DNA from: CAYMZZ01 sp046297935
Lineage (GTDB): Bacteria > Bacteroidota > Bacteroidia > Chitinophagales > Chitinophagaceae
Direction of reading: 5' to 3'
Assembly (NCBI GenBank): GCA_046297935.1
Contig: JBKBHA010000004.1
Location: 1-64,000 of the forward strand
Length of the DNA stretch: 64,000 nt
Part shown: piece by piece, positions 52,001-60,275 of the stretch
Layout: the number at the start of each line of letters is the position of its first letter
How positions within the stretch are numbered: the stretch's first letter is position 1
Made by a program: the position numbers and the translations under genes
Notes under the pieces: model-generated
What the model saw: only the letters and a program-made list of their open reading frames with translations
Database searches by the model: none
Told to the model about the DNA's origin: nothing

Positions 52001-52493
52001 TCCCGACCAGATTTATGTGTTGAATAGCTGGTACGAGGCTGAAAAGGATGACTACCAGCGAGGCAAAATCAGGTATCAGCTACCAGAACTGCCAGCCGGC
52101 CCGCATGTGTTGACCGTGAAAGCCTGGGATGTGGTCAATAATCCCGGCGAGGCCGCCCTCGACTTCGTGGTCGCCAACGATGAAAAGCTGGTGCTTGACC
52201 ATGTCCTGAACTATCCGAACCCTTTTACAACACATACCAGCTTCTGGTTTGAGCATAACCGGCCCGGTCAGGATTTACAGGTTCGTTTACAGGTATTTAC
52301 ACTTACGGGTAGAGTAATAAAAGTGATTCAAAAGACAATAAACACAGCCGGCAACCGTTCAATGGAACTCGAATGGGATGGGCGCGATGAGTTTGGCGAC
52401 CGGGTAGCCCGAGGGGTTTACCTATACCGATTAACCGTAACAGCGCCCGACAAAAAGCGAAAGGAGCGAATTGAAAAGCTGGTTATTTTTTAA
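49077..52493 (+). CDS. porU: Type IX secretion system sortase PorU
   Basis: This 1138-aa surface protease of peptidase family C25 removes C-terminal secretion signals and links cargo to the outer membrane. The signal peptide ends near ARGQ at about residue 23. An N-terminal beta region leads to the C25 domain from about residue 400 (ADYLIVYHPSLLPSA). The catalytic dyad is His646 in NYTGHGGPRR and Cys680 in LTATCDFAPFDNP. Ig-like domains follow, then a C-terminal domain resembling type A secretion signals (YPNPFTTHTSFWFE ... GVYLYRLTV). porV follows after about 200 bp and gldJ is divergent. Confidence 0.96.
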   Translation: MLQLVRYGLCGLLLASFFLARGQRQYASQSVLSTGSWFQISVERDGVYRVDRAFLNSLGLNQAALSSATIRVFGNGAAMLPEDNASPRADDLVELAIKVEDGGDGVFDGSDYFLFYGQGPDTWQKDSARAGFRHVRNLYNRRNYYYVTVGGTGRRVTRQAASPPAAQTISSYNGRSFHELDTVNFLTSGKEWYGEEFADAPGKTVTRSFSVGSASTLTGSVARLRLSVIARSVGAASRFDIRYNGNLASLSVLPTGAGQYDAFAREATADFEFPAGSDAFQLQFVPGSFNAQGWLNYWEWFDRRRLAINGNQQLDFRDWTSVGSGNGRFEIEGAPANMQIWEITNPVAPNEMLLTTSSSGVWFTNDCSRLREYRAFHPSQAPAPAAHGAVPNQNLHAAPQADYLIVYHPSLLPSAQQIAEFHRQQQSLSVQLASTSQIYNEFSGGRTDPAAIRDFVKMYYDKYAGDPSSRPRYLLLLGDGSYDYFDRLPGNSQLVPAWQNNFALDVLASYTSDDFYGFLEDDEDIQSGAVVNDLDIGIGRIPAKTNQDAAQYVDKLKRYSSAASLGAWRTRLGFVADDEDQNAHFNDAEAISAEAAQNAPAFDVQKVYLDAYPQESSASGNAYPLVNQAIANQLNNGNLIWNYTGHGGPRRLADETIVDESLAATWQNENNLPLLLTATCDFAPFDNPLVPSLGEQLLMRPRTGAIALMTTTRIVFSYSNRIMNSNYLRSALQPDANGQFPRLGDAVREAKNFTYLNSTDIANNRKFTLLGDPALRLAFPQHRVRLTEVNGQPLQQADTLKASSKITLAGEITDLSGQLMESFNGTATIVVYDKINEQFTRANDAGSSRAAFQSWNQVLFRGRASASNGKFTVSFKVPRDIRYQPGAGRVSVYAENGSEDAMGMESGLIVGGSTIDTEGDREGPNIKLYLNDTRFVPGSISNERPVLIAELTDSSGINTLGSGIGHDLTVMIDNDPDQIYVLNSWYEAEKDDYQRGKIRYQLPELPAGPHVLTVKAWDVVNNPGEAALDFVVANDEKLVLDHVLNYPNPFTTHTSFWFEHNRPGQDLQVRLQVFTLTGRVIKVIQKTINTAGNRSMELEWDGRDEFGDRVARGVYLYRLTVTAPDKKRKERIEKLVIF

Positions 52494-52496
52494 ATA

Positions 52497-52526
52497 ATTG
52501 TTTTTCAAGTTGTTGCTTTAATTTTG
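52497..52526 (+). promoter_or_regulatory. porV promoter and long leader
   Basis: ATTG (52497-52500), 18 bp, TAATTTTG (52519-52526) fits the Bacteroidota promoter pattern. The leader would be about 160 nt. It contains a GACCAG-GTGAG-CTGGTC hairpin (52587-52603) and a 15-codon basic upstream frame (ATG at 52549). This would let porV be expressed apart from porU. Confidence 0.55.
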
Positions 52527-52690
52527 TGGCTGCTGAAGCCTAAATTCCATGCTGAGTAGGAGGGATAAGCTTAAGAAGGATGTTTGGACCAGGTGAGCTG
52601 GTCGTGTAAATTTTGGTCGTTTAGCCTTTCCTCTTTAACTTTTACTTTTCAAAAAACATACATTTACAGTTAAATAAAACACACTATCTA

Positions 52691-53818
52691 ATGAGACCAA
52701 CTGCTTTAAGACTAACTGCGGGGCTTTTGTTTTTGTGCGGCCTGGCGCCGGCTGTCCAGGCTCAGGATCAAATTAACGTTGTAACGACTGCTGTTCCTTT
52801 CCTGCGCATTTCTCCAGATGCCCGCGCTGGCGGTATGGGTGATTTAGGTATCGCAACTTCGCCGGATGCCAGTTCTGGTTTCTGGAATATGGGTAAGGTT
52901 GCTTTCAACCAGTCGAAAGGCGGCATTGCAGCCACTTATACTCCCTGGCTGAAAGATCTTATCAACGACGTTTACCTGGCTTCGCTTTCGGGATATTACA
53001 AATTCGACGAATCGCAGGCGCTGAGTGCCAATCTGCGTTATTTCAGCCTTGGTAATATTCAATTTACCGACCAAAATGGTAACCTCAACGGTAATGGTAA
53101 GCCACGCGAGTTTGGAATAGATGTGGGTTATTCACGCAAGCTTTCTGATAAAGTAGGTCTGGGTGTTGCTCTGCGCTACATCAATTCTGACCTTGCTTCC
53201 GGAGCGCCTTCAGGTGGTAATACTTATAAAGTTGGTAGTTCAGTAGCCGGTGATATCGGTTTCTACTACGATAATACCAACGATAATGGTGACGGATTCA
53301 CTTTTGGTGCAACACTAACTAACCTGGGTGCCAAGATTGCGTATACCGACAACGCTGATCAGAGAGACTTTATCCCTGCCAATTTTGGTTTAGGTGCAAC
53401 CTGGAACAAAAATTTCGACGAAGCCAATAAACTGATGCTGGGTATCGACTTCAACAAGTTGATGGTTCCCACTCTGGACGACGCGTCTGCTTCAGGCATT
53501 GCTGACTACCGCAGCAAAGGTGTAGTGAGCAGTTGGTTCAGTTCGTTCAGCGATTTTCCTGGTCAGGCCAATATTTCACTAGGTGCTGAATACTGGTATA
53601 ATAACCAGTTCGCTCTTCGTGGAGGTTATTTCTGGGAAGATAAGGATCGTGGCAACCGCCGTTATTTCACCGTGGGCGTTGGTCTGAAGTACAACGTGTT
53701 TGGATTGAATTTCTCTTACCTGGCTCCTTCGGGTTCAGGTGTTACCCGCAACCCGCTCTCAAACACGCTGCGTTTCTCGGTGTTGTTTGATCTTGATGGT
53801 GGTGGTTCTGAAGAATAA
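52691..53818 (+). CDS. porV: Type IX secretion system outer membrane protein PorV
   Basis: This 375-aa outer-membrane beta-barrel has a signal peptide ending near VQAQ at about residue 24. The opening VTTAVPFLRISPDARAGGMGDLG and DASSGFWNMGKVAF are the PorV/LptO hallmarks, followed by amphipathic strands ending in a C-terminal RFSVLFDLD strand. PorV accepts cargo from the SprA translocon and delivers it to PorU. Its codon use (many GGT, CTG and AAC) looks more optimised than its neighbours, as expected for an abundant membrane protein. Confidence 0.96.
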   Translation: MRPTALRLTAGLLFLCGLAPAVQAQDQINVVTTAVPFLRISPDARAGGMGDLGIATSPDASSGFWNMGKVAFNQSKGGIAATYTPWLKDLINDVYLASLSGYYKFDESQALSANLRYFSLGNIQFTDQNGNLNGNGKPREFGIDVGYSRKLSDKVGLGVALRYINSDLASGAPSGGNTYKVGSSVAGDIGFYYDNTNDNGDGFTFGATLTNLGAKIAYTDNADQRDFIPANFGLGATWNKNFDEANKLMLGIDFNKLMVPTLDDASASGIADYRSKGVVSSWFSSFSDFPGQANISLGAEYWYNNQFALRGGYFWEDKDRGNRRYFTVGVGLKYNVFGLNFSYLAPSGSGVTRNPLSNTLRFSVLFDLDGGGSEE

Positions 53819-53835
53819 TACAGTTAGACATCAAT

Positions 53836-53872
53836 AAAAAAAGCGAGCGCCACTGGCGCTCGCTTTTTTTTT
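53836..53872 (+). terminator. Rho-independent terminator after porV
   Basis: GCGAGCGCC and GGCGCTCGC form a 9-bp GC-rich stem with an ACT loop, flanked by seven A on the left and nine T on the right. It starts 17 bp after the porV stop. Confidence 0.95.
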
Positions 53873-54214
53873 GTTGAGTTGTTTGGTTGTTGAGTTGTTG
53901 AGTTGTTTAGCTGTTGGGGTGTTGAGTTGTTTGGTTGTTGGGGTGTTGAGTTGTTGAGATGTTGGGGTGTTGAGTTGTTGAGTTGTTGGGGTGTTGGGTT
54001 GTTGAATAGTAATTCGTCGGAGGGTTCTAAGATTTAGTCATATAAATCTGCGTCATCTGCGAAATAAATCCGCGCAATCTGCGGGAACCGAACTGTTCCG
54101 AGCGAAAGAATTTGCGTCAGGAAGTGGTTTCCTGTTCCCGCAGATTGCGCGGATTTATTTCGCAGATGACGCAGAACAACTAAACAACTCAACAACCAAA
54201 CAACTCAACAACTT
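53871..54214. repeat. Giant composite palindrome built of TTGTT 8-bp repeats
   Basis: About 17 units of (G)TTGTTKR run forward from 53871 to 54008. A perfect 42-bp inverted repeat follows (54047-54088 and 54134-54175, 45-bp centre; arms read TCTGCGTCATCTGCG..GGGAAC). Five or so units in reverse-complement orientation (ACAACTAAACAACTCAACAA) run to about 54214. The element therefore folds as one large hairpin with two nested parts. No gene is seen in this 430-bp gap between porV and ispF. Confidence 0.9.
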
Positions 54215-54228
54215 TGCCTGCTATCCGC

Positions 54229-54236
54229 TACTTTTG
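54229..54236 (+). promoter_or_regulatory. ispF promoter -7 box (TACTTTTG)
   Basis: TACTTTTG fits TAnnTTTG and lies 15 bp before the ispF ATG, directly after the repeat element. A TTG that might be read as an earlier start falls inside this box, which argues for the ATG. The -33 position lies in the repeat and has no clear TTTG at ideal spacing. Confidence 0.5.
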
Positions 54237-54251
54237 AAAAAAAAATTCCAA

Positions 54252-54725
54252 ATGCGTATTGGGTCGGGAATTGATTTTCACCAATTGGTAGAGGGTCGCG
54301 AGCTTTGGCTGGGGGGTGTATTAATACCTTACCATAAGGGCGGCCTCGGTCATAGCGATGCGGATGTGCTTTTGCACGCCATTTGCGATGCACTGCTTGG
54401 CGCGCTGGCTTTGGGCGATATCGGGGTGCATTTCCCCGATACGGACCCCGCTTACAAGAATATCGACAGCAAGATCTTACTGGAGCGTACTGTGGAGCTT
54501 CTTCGGTCAAAAGGATATGGAATTATCAATATCGATAGCTCGCTTTGCCTGGAGGCACCGAAGATCAAACCATATGTACCGGCCATGCAGGAAACGATCG
54601 CGCGCATCTGTCAGATAACAGTGGGTGATATTTCCATCAAGGCCACGACTACCGAAAAAATGGGCTTTGTTGGGAGGGGCGAAGGCATGGTGGCATATGC
54701 AACAGTATTGTTAAAACCTCTTTAG
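54252..54725 (+). CDS. ispF: 2-C-methyl-D-erythritol 2,4-cyclodiphosphate synthase
   Basis: This 157-aa IspF makes the cyclic diphosphate of the MEP isoprenoid pathway. Zn and substrate motifs are GSGIDFHQL at residues 4-12, GHSDADVLLHAICDALLGA near 33-51, DIGVHFPDTDP near 56 and TTTEKMGFVGRGEG near 132-145. The ATG (MRIGSGIDFHQL) is preferred over an upstream in-frame TTG, because the TTG lies in the promoter box. Confidence 0.96.
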   Translation: MRIGSGIDFHQLVEGRELWLGGVLIPYHKGGLGHSDADVLLHAICDALLGALALGDIGVHFPDTDPAYKNIDSKILLERTVELLRSKGYGIINIDSSLCLEAPKIKPYVPAMQETIARICQITVGDISIKATTTEKMGFVGRGEGMVAYATVLLKPL

Positions 54726-54860
54726 ACTTTTCCTTAGTTGTCACCCGTATTAACCTTGTTATCTGAGCTTCTTATCAGATTCTTCACGCCTGGGTAAATG
54801 CGATAATTATTTCTCCGCGGCTATAGGGGAGGCCGGATGGGGTTTTGTATCTTCGCGGCA

Positions 54861-55304
54861 ATGTCACAGCTCCAGATCAAAATCGTTAATCAATCCCCCC
54901 ATCCGCTGCCTGGTTACGCCACTGCTGGTTCTTCCGGAATGGATATTCGTGCAAACATTACAGAACCCATGGCGGTTCGGCCGCTGGAGCGCGTGCTGGT
55001 GCCAACAGGCTTGTTTTTGGAAATTCCCCAGGGCTACGAGGCACAGATACGACCTCGAAGCGGCCTGGCAATTAAGCAGGGGATCACTTGTTTAAACACC
55101 CCTGGCACGATTGATGCCGATTACAGGGGAGAAATTAAGGTTATCTTGATCAACCTTTCCCCCGATGAACAAGTCATACAGCCAGGCGATCGGATTGCCC
55201 AAATGGTGATTCAGGCGGTAGAGCAGATTGAATGGACACCGGTGGAAGCGCTGGCAGAAACCAGCCGGTCCTCAGGTGGCTTTGGATCAACCGGTAAAAA
55301 CTAA
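54861..55304 (+). CDS. dut: dUTP diphosphatase
   Basis: This 147-aa trimeric dUTPase has all five motifs: GYATAGSSGMDIRA, IRPRSGLAIKQGI, GTIDADYRGEI, QPGDRIAQMVI and the C-terminal RSSGGFGSTG arm. It keeps uracil out of DNA and supplies dUMP. The start MSQLQIKIVNQSPHP is preferred over an ATG eight codons upstream. TATCTTCG just before it is a one-mismatch -7 box. The next gene starts 1 bp after its stop. Confidence 0.96.
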   Translation: MSQLQIKIVNQSPHPLPGYATAGSSGMDIRANITEPMAVRPLERVLVPTGLFLEIPQGYEAQIRPRSGLAIKQGITCLNTPGTIDADYRGEIKVILINLSPDEQVIQPGDRIAQMVIQAVEQIEWTPVEALAETSRSSGGFGSTGKN

Positions 55305-55305
55305 A

Positions 55306-56133
55306 ATGAAAGGCATGATTCGCATCCTGTGCATTTTTGCGATTGGTACGTTGTTAATTACATCCTGCCGTAGTACCCGCAATATTCAAACAGCCATTAC
55401 CCGCCGCGACAGTGTGGAGCTCGCTGTGTCTGATTCAGGTCCTTCCAGAGCCGACACCATTAACTTCATCCAGCAAACCCTTACAAGAGTTGATCAGGCA
55501 AGGATCGATTTCACCACTTTTTCAGCCAAGATAAATGTCGATTATCAGGGAACTGATGGGAAAAAGTATGACGTAAACGCCAACCTGCGCATGTACAAGG
55601 ACAGTGTGATTTGGATCAGCATTACGGCCATTTTTGGCATCGAAGGATTGAGAGCTTACATTACCCCCGATTCGGTACATATTCTCAACAAACAAGATAA
55701 AATATATACAGCCCGAAGTGTGAATTACCTGCAGGAAGTGACGGCACTGCCCCTCGATCTTCGGTCGCTCCAGGACATTATTATCGGTAATCCTGTATTT
55801 TTAGACAGTAATATTGTTTCTTTTACACGCCAGGAAAACAGCCAGGTTTCGCTTCTGAGCATTGGCGACTGGTTTAAGAATTTTCTGACCCTGAATGCTT
55901 CGGCACGTATCGACAACAGCAAGCTCGATGATGCCGACCGTAATCGCAGTCGGACCTGCAACCTGAGCTACACGGGTTACGAAGAAAAGAAAGGGCTGCT
56001 GTTTTCAACAAGGCGCCGAATTACAGTGGCAGAAAAGTCGAAACTTGATATCAAGCTTGATTTCAAATCCTATGAATTTAATGAAACGTTAAGTTTCCCT
56101 TTTTCAGTACCCAAATCGTATAAACAGGACTAA
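55306..56133 (+). CDS. DUF4292 lipoprotein
   Basis: This 275-aa lipoprotein starts MKGMIRILCIFAIG, with lipobox LLITS-C21. The DUF4292 body contains FTTFSAKINVDYQGTDGKKYDVNANLRMYKDSVIWIS in segments near 80-115 and LRAYITPDSVHILNKQDK near 125. This is a LolA/LolB-like half-barrel pattern described for outer-membrane lipoproteins. An overlapping longer frame would run back into dut and is rejected. A role in lipoprotein or lipid handling is inference from the fold. Confidence 0.87.
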   Translation: MKGMIRILCIFAIGTLLITSCRSTRNIQTAITRRDSVELAVSDSGPSRADTINFIQQTLTRVDQARIDFTTFSAKINVDYQGTDGKKYDVNANLRMYKDSVIWISITAIFGIEGLRAYITPDSVHILNKQDKIYTARSVNYLQEVTALPLDLRSLQDIIIGNPVFLDSNIVSFTRQENSQVSLLSIGDWFKNFLTLNASARIDNSKLDDADRNRSRTCNLSYTGYEEKKGLLFSTRRRITVAEKSKLDIKLDFKSYEFNETLSFPFSVPKSYKQD

Positions 56134-56192
56134 CCCGGTATACTTAAGGCCGGCAGTCGGCGTTTTTTGTCAATTGTCACACCGTGGCGCTT

Positions 56193-57527
56193 ATGAAAAA
56201 AGGCAGCATGAAAAAGCAACTTGGTATTCTGATTATCCTGATCTTTTCCGGCAGTTTTCTGCTGGCGCAAACGCCATCGGCTGAGCGGGCGGAACTGGAA
56301 AAGGAAAAAAAGGCCATACAGGATGAGTTGAAAGAAATTCAGAAAGTATACGATAATATCAAGGGCCAGACAAAGCAGTCGCTCAGCCAGTTGAACATTG
56401 TGAACCGGAAGATCGCACTTCAGGAAAGGTTTATCAGCAACATTAATAAAGAGCTCCGCCTGCTGGACGACGAAATCTATTTAAACAACCTCGAAATATA
56501 CCGCCTGCAACGCCAGCTTGATACGCTGAAAGCAGAATATGCCAAAAGCGTGGTGTATGCTTACAAGAACCGTAGCAGTTTTGACTACGTCAATTTTATT
56601 TTTTCCGCAAGCAGTTTTAACGATGCCATGCGTCGGGTAGCTTATTTGAAAAGCTATCGTGCCTACCGGGAAAGGCAGGTAAGTACCATTGAGGAAACAC
56701 AGGCCTTGATCGAAAAAAGGAAAGAACAGCAGCTCGCTCGCAAAGAGCAGAAGAACGAAGCCCTCAAATCGCAGGCAGGTGAACGGGAGGAACTTGCGGG
56801 GCAACGGAAGGAAAAATCGGCAGTGGTGGCCCGTTTCCGATCGCAGGAAAATGACCTGAAAAAACAGATTGCTGCCAAGAAGAAGCGCGACAGGGATATC
56901 CAAAACGCGATAGCAGCTATTATTCGCCGCGAAATTGAGGCTGCCAAAAAGGAGGAAGCTCGTAAAGAAGCAGCTCGCAAAGCAGAAGCCGAAAAGAATA
57001 AGACCACTGAAACGGCTGCCAACAATTCTGAATCTGCCAACAAAACGGCAGCCGCAGCAGCCTCTCCTCCTAAAAAGCCAGCGAGCTATCTGGAGTTGAA
57101 TGCCGGCGACGTTAAGCTGGGCGCCGATTTCTCCGACAATCGCGGCAAATTACCATGGCCGGTGGACAATGGATTCGTGAAAGTGCCTTTTGGACGATTC
57201 ACTATTGAAGGTACCGATATTGTTGGCGACAATCCAGGCGTGTCAATTGGTACACAGGTTGGGGCAACTGTAAAGTCGGTTTTTGATGGCGAAGTGACTA
57301 ATATACACAACTATGGCGACGGAGCAGCGGTGGTAATTCGTCATGGAAAATACTTTACCGCATACAGTAATCTTACCTCTGTCAACGTTAGCAAGGGACA
57401 AAGGGTAAGCAGGGGCCAAACTATTGGTCGCGCGGGCGCTTCCGATGACGGTTCAAGCGGACTGGTCGACTTCATGTTGATGATTGAATCGAACAATGTG
57501 AACCCGGCCGGATGGCTGAGACGATAG
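56193..57527 (+). CDS. EnvC-like murein hydrolase activator with degenerate LytM domain
   Basis: This 444-aa protein has a signal peptide (KKQLGILIILIFSGSFLLAQ); a second ATG five codons later is an equally good start. Residues 25-240 form a long coiled coil rich in Lys, Glu and Gln, with a low-complexity KEEARKEAARKAEAEKNK stretch near 255. The C-terminal LytM (M23) domain covers about 310-444. The usual zinc ligands are missing: the expected final H-x-H is replaced by DFMLMIE, and the Y-x-H-L step by YSNL. As with E. coli EnvC, it is probably a regulator of amidases in cell separation, not an enzyme. Confidence 0.88.
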   Translation: MKKGSMKKQLGILIILIFSGSFLLAQTPSAERAELEKEKKAIQDELKEIQKVYDNIKGQTKQSLSQLNIVNRKIALQERFISNINKELRLLDDEIYLNNLEIYRLQRQLDTLKAEYAKSVVYAYKNRSSFDYVNFIFSASSFNDAMRRVAYLKSYRAYRERQVSTIEETQALIEKRKEQQLARKEQKNEALKSQAGEREELAGQRKEKSAVVARFRSQENDLKKQIAAKKKRDRDIQNAIAAIIRREIEAAKKEEARKEAARKAEAEKNKTTETAANNSESANKTAAAAASPPKKPASYLELNAGDVKLGADFSDNRGKLPWPVDNGFVKVPFGRFTIEGTDIVGDNPGVSIGTQVGATVKSVFDGEVTNIHNYGDGAAVVIRHGKYFTAYSNLTSVNVSKGQRVSRGQTIGRAGASDDGSSGLVDFMLMIESNNVNPAGWLRR

Positions 57528-57530
57528 TAA

Positions 57531-58670
57531 TTAGTGGCTGACTACCGGGCTATGAACATACTGCTCGTACAACTTCTCGTACAGTGGAACGATATGGCCA
57601 ATATCGAATTGTTTGGCATGTGCTGATGCGCGATTTTTGAACGCCTGCAGCGTTGTATTATCAGAAAGAATGCTAATGGCCTGCTCACTCATCGTTTCCA
57701 CATCACCCACGGCAGCCGTAAAACCCGTAACGCCGTCGGTATTAATTTCTTTCAGACCTCCGGCATTGGTTGATACAACGGGCACACCAGCCGCCATGGC
57801 TTCCAGGGCAGCCAGTCCGAAACTTTCATAATCAGATGTAAGCAGGAAAAGATCCGCAATAGCCAGGATATCTTCCATTTGTTCCTGCTTGCCTACAAAT
57901 CGTACATGATCACAGATATTCAGTTCGCGGGCAAGATCTTCCGCTACAGGTCGCTCCGGTCCGTCGCCTACAAACAATAGTTTTGCAGGCATCTTCTGGA
58001 GTACTTTATCAAAGATTCGAACAACATCCTGCACGCGTTTTATCTTTCTGAAGTTTGACGCATGCAACAGGATTCGTTCACCCTTTGGTGCAATTACTTT
58101 TCTGAACGCATCAATTGGCTTGCGGCTGAAGCGGTTTACGTCCACAAAATTGTAAATCACTTCAATTTCCTTTTCAATGTGAAAGGTCTTGAAGGTTTCG
58201 TCTCGCAGGTTCCTGGATACCGCTGTGATGGCATCGCTCTGATTGATAGAAAAAGCTACTACAGGAGCATAGGTCTTGTCGCGACCAACAAGAGTGATAT
58301 CAGTTCCATGAAGTGTGGTTACCACCGGTATATCGCGGCCTTCGCCTTTCAGAATCTGTTTGGCCATATAGGCTGCCGACGCGTGCGGAATAGCATAATG
58401 CACATGCAACAGATCCAGCTTATTGTTTTTGATCACGTCCACCATGGTGCTGGCAAGTGCCGTTTCGTAGGGAGGATAATCGAATAAAGGATAGGTTGGA
58501 ACCTGTACCTCGTGATAAAAAATATTGGGTGTAAAGGCGTTAAGCCTCACTGGCTGCTGATAGGTAATGAAATGAATTAAATGTCCTTTTTGTGCAAGGG
58601 CCTTTCCCAATTCTGTTGCAAGTACTCCACTGCCCCCAAAAGTTGGATAACAAACAATACCAATATTCAT
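57531..58670 (-). CDS. bshA: N-acetyl-alpha-D-glucosaminyl L-malate synthase (bacillithiol synthesis)
   Basis: This 379-aa GT4 glycosyltransferase begins MNIGIVCYPTFGGSGVLATELG, the BshA signature. LHVHYAIPHASAAYMAKQ near 94, TTLHGTDITLVG near 122 and the EX7E region SDYESFGLAALEAMAAG near 282 also fit. BshA joins UDP-GlcNAc and L-malate in the first step of bacillithiol synthesis. bshB and bshC are not in the window. The stop lies 3 bp from that of the convergent EnvC gene. Bacillithiol would be a fitting persulfide carrier for the CstB-like enzymes. Confidence 0.94.
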   Translation of the reverse strand: MNIGIVCYPTFGGSGVLATELGKALAQKGHLIHFITYQQPVRLNAFTPNIFYHEVQVPTYPLFDYPPYETALASTMVDVIKNNKLDLLHVHYAIPHASAAYMAKQILKGEGRDIPVVTTLHGTDITLVGRDKTYAPVVAFSINQSDAITAVSRNLRDETFKTFHIEKEIEVIYNFVDVNRFSRKPIDAFRKVIAPKGERILLHASNFRKIKRVQDVVRIFDKVLQKMPAKLLFVGDGPERPVAEDLARELNICDHVRFVGKQEQMEDILAIADLFLLTSDYESFGLAALEAMAAGVPVVSTNAGGLKEINTDGVTGFTAAVGDVETMSEQAISILSDNTTLQAFKNRASAHAKQFDIGHIVPLYEKLYEQYVHSPVVSH

Positions 58671-58791
58671 AAGTCGTTCATCGCCATTATTGGCTGCCCT
58701 AAGTTAACAGTTTTGGCGGAGCTTGGTTGACCGTTTATCTTAATTCTTTATTTTCACCGAACTGATTGGTAAATATTCACAATTCCTCTAC

Positions 58792-60156
58792 ATGAACAAA
58801 GGCATTTTCTTTCTTTTATTCAACATTGTTGCATTTTCTGCATTTGCACAGAATGATGATTCAGTGATGGCCCGCCGTATTGCTGACGAAATACTTGTTA
58901 ACGGAAGGGCGTATGAAAACCTCCGGCACCTCACTAAAAAAATAGGCGCCCGTCTGGCGGGTTCACCGGGTATGGTGGCTTCTGAAAAATGGGGACTGGA
59001 ACAAATGAAATCTGCCGGTGCCGACAAATACTGGATGCAGGAATGTATGGTGCCATACTGGGTGAGAGGCGGTATTGATCGCGCAAGCTACCAGGTGGGG
59101 AACCAGAAAATGTTGAGGACTGCGGATGTCGTTGCATTAGGCAATTCAATAGGTGGTAAAGCAGAGGCAGAGTTGATGATGGTGAAATCGTTTGAAGAGC
59201 TAGACGCACGTAAAGAAGAAGCCAAAGGAAAAATTGTTTTCTTCAACTATCCTTTTGATCCTCGATTCATCAAAACATTCCAGGCCTACGGAGATGCCAA
59301 CAAATATCGCGGAGCTGGCCCCAGTGCAGCTGCTAAATATGGTGCTAAGGCCGCAATTGTTCGTAGTATGAGTCACGGCAGCAATAACCATCCACATACA
59401 GGTGGTACCCGATACGATACGGCTTATGAAAAGATACCTGCACTCGCCATCGGTCTGGAAGATGCGGACCGCCTCGCAGCTGAAATTGTAAAAGGCCAAA
59501 AGATCAGGATGCGTGTGCAAACTCATGGATTCTTCAAACCCGACACTATTGGTCACAATATCATTGGAGAGCTTCGTGGAACTGAATTGCCCGACGAGTT
59601 CATTACAGTTGGCGGGCACCTCGACAGCTGGGATAATTGCGAGGGTGCTCATGATGATGGAGCTGGCTGTGTGCAGACGATAGAAGTACTTCGTGCACTG
59701 AAAGCAATCGGGTATCAACCGAAGCGCAGCATTCGTTTTGTACTTTTTGCCAACGAGGAAAATGGTTTAAGGGGCGGGAACAAATATGCACAGGAAGCAA
59801 AGGAAAAAGGCGAGAAACATCTATTCGCTCTGGAAAGTGATGCGGGAGGATTTACACCGCGTGGTTTTGGCTTCACAGTAAGCGATCAGCAATGGGAGAA
59901 GATACAGGCCTGGCAGCCAATTCTGGCACCCTATGGTGCAAGTGAACTGGTACGTGGTGGTGGCGGTGCCGACATTGGACCGCTTGGACGAACCTTTGGT
60001 ACTGCACTGGCAGGACTCTCGCCCGATTCACAACGATACTTCGATCTTCATCATGCCCGCAACGATACGTTTGAGGCCGTTAACAAACGAGAGCTGGAAT
60101 TGGGCGCCGTCAATATGGCGATACTGATTTATCTGGTGGATAAATATGGGTTGTGA
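58792..60156 (+). CDS. Exported M28 family zinc aminopeptidase
   Basis: This 454-aa protein has a signal peptide ending near AFAQ at about residue 20. Two-zinc ligands appear in order: His/Asp in GGHLDSWDNCEGAHDDGAG near 263-281, the catalytic EE in LFANEENGLRGG near 317, Asp in ALESDAGGF near 344, and His in DLHHARNDTF near 423. A PA-like insert (about 120-235) precedes the catalytic core, as in Q-type carboxypeptidase relatives. It degrades peptides in the periplasm or outside. Confidence 0.93.
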   Translation: MNKGIFFLLFNIVAFSAFAQNDDSVMARRIADEILVNGRAYENLRHLTKKIGARLAGSPGMVASEKWGLEQMKSAGADKYWMQECMVPYWVRGGIDRASYQVGNQKMLRTADVVALGNSIGGKAEAELMMVKSFEELDARKEEAKGKIVFFNYPFDPRFIKTFQAYGDANKYRGAGPSAAAKYGAKAAIVRSMSHGSNNHPHTGGTRYDTAYEKIPALAIGLEDADRLAAEIVKGQKIRMRVQTHGFFKPDTIGHNIIGELRGTELPDEFITVGGHLDSWDNCEGAHDDGAGCVQTIEVLRALKAIGYQPKRSIRFVLFANEENGLRGGNKYAQEAKEKGEKHLFALESDAGGFTPRGFGFTVSDQQWEKIQAWQPILAPYGASELVRGGGGADIGPLGRTFGTALAGLSPDSQRYFDLHHARNDTFEAVNKRELELGAVNMAILIYLVDKYGL

Positions 60157-60245
60157 AAACCTGCCTGCGGGCAGGTTTTCAAATGTGCAAATGTGCAAAT
60201 GTGCAAATGTGCAAATGTGGAAATGTGCAAATTAACAATTGGCAC
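60155..60245. repeat. Hairpin plus GTGCAAAT 8-bp repeat array
   Basis: GAAAACCTGCC / GGCAGGTTTTC (60155-60180, TGCG loop) overlaps the M28 stop codon. It is followed by about seven units of AAATGTGC to about 60232 and then GGCACA. The unit and the CCTGCC palindrome are the same as in the murF-gldJ gap, here without a clear inverted partner. It fills the gap between the M28 gene and the convergent argH. Confidence 0.85.
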
Positions 60246-60275
60246 ATCCTATCGATCAGCGACTGCAGCCATTGG

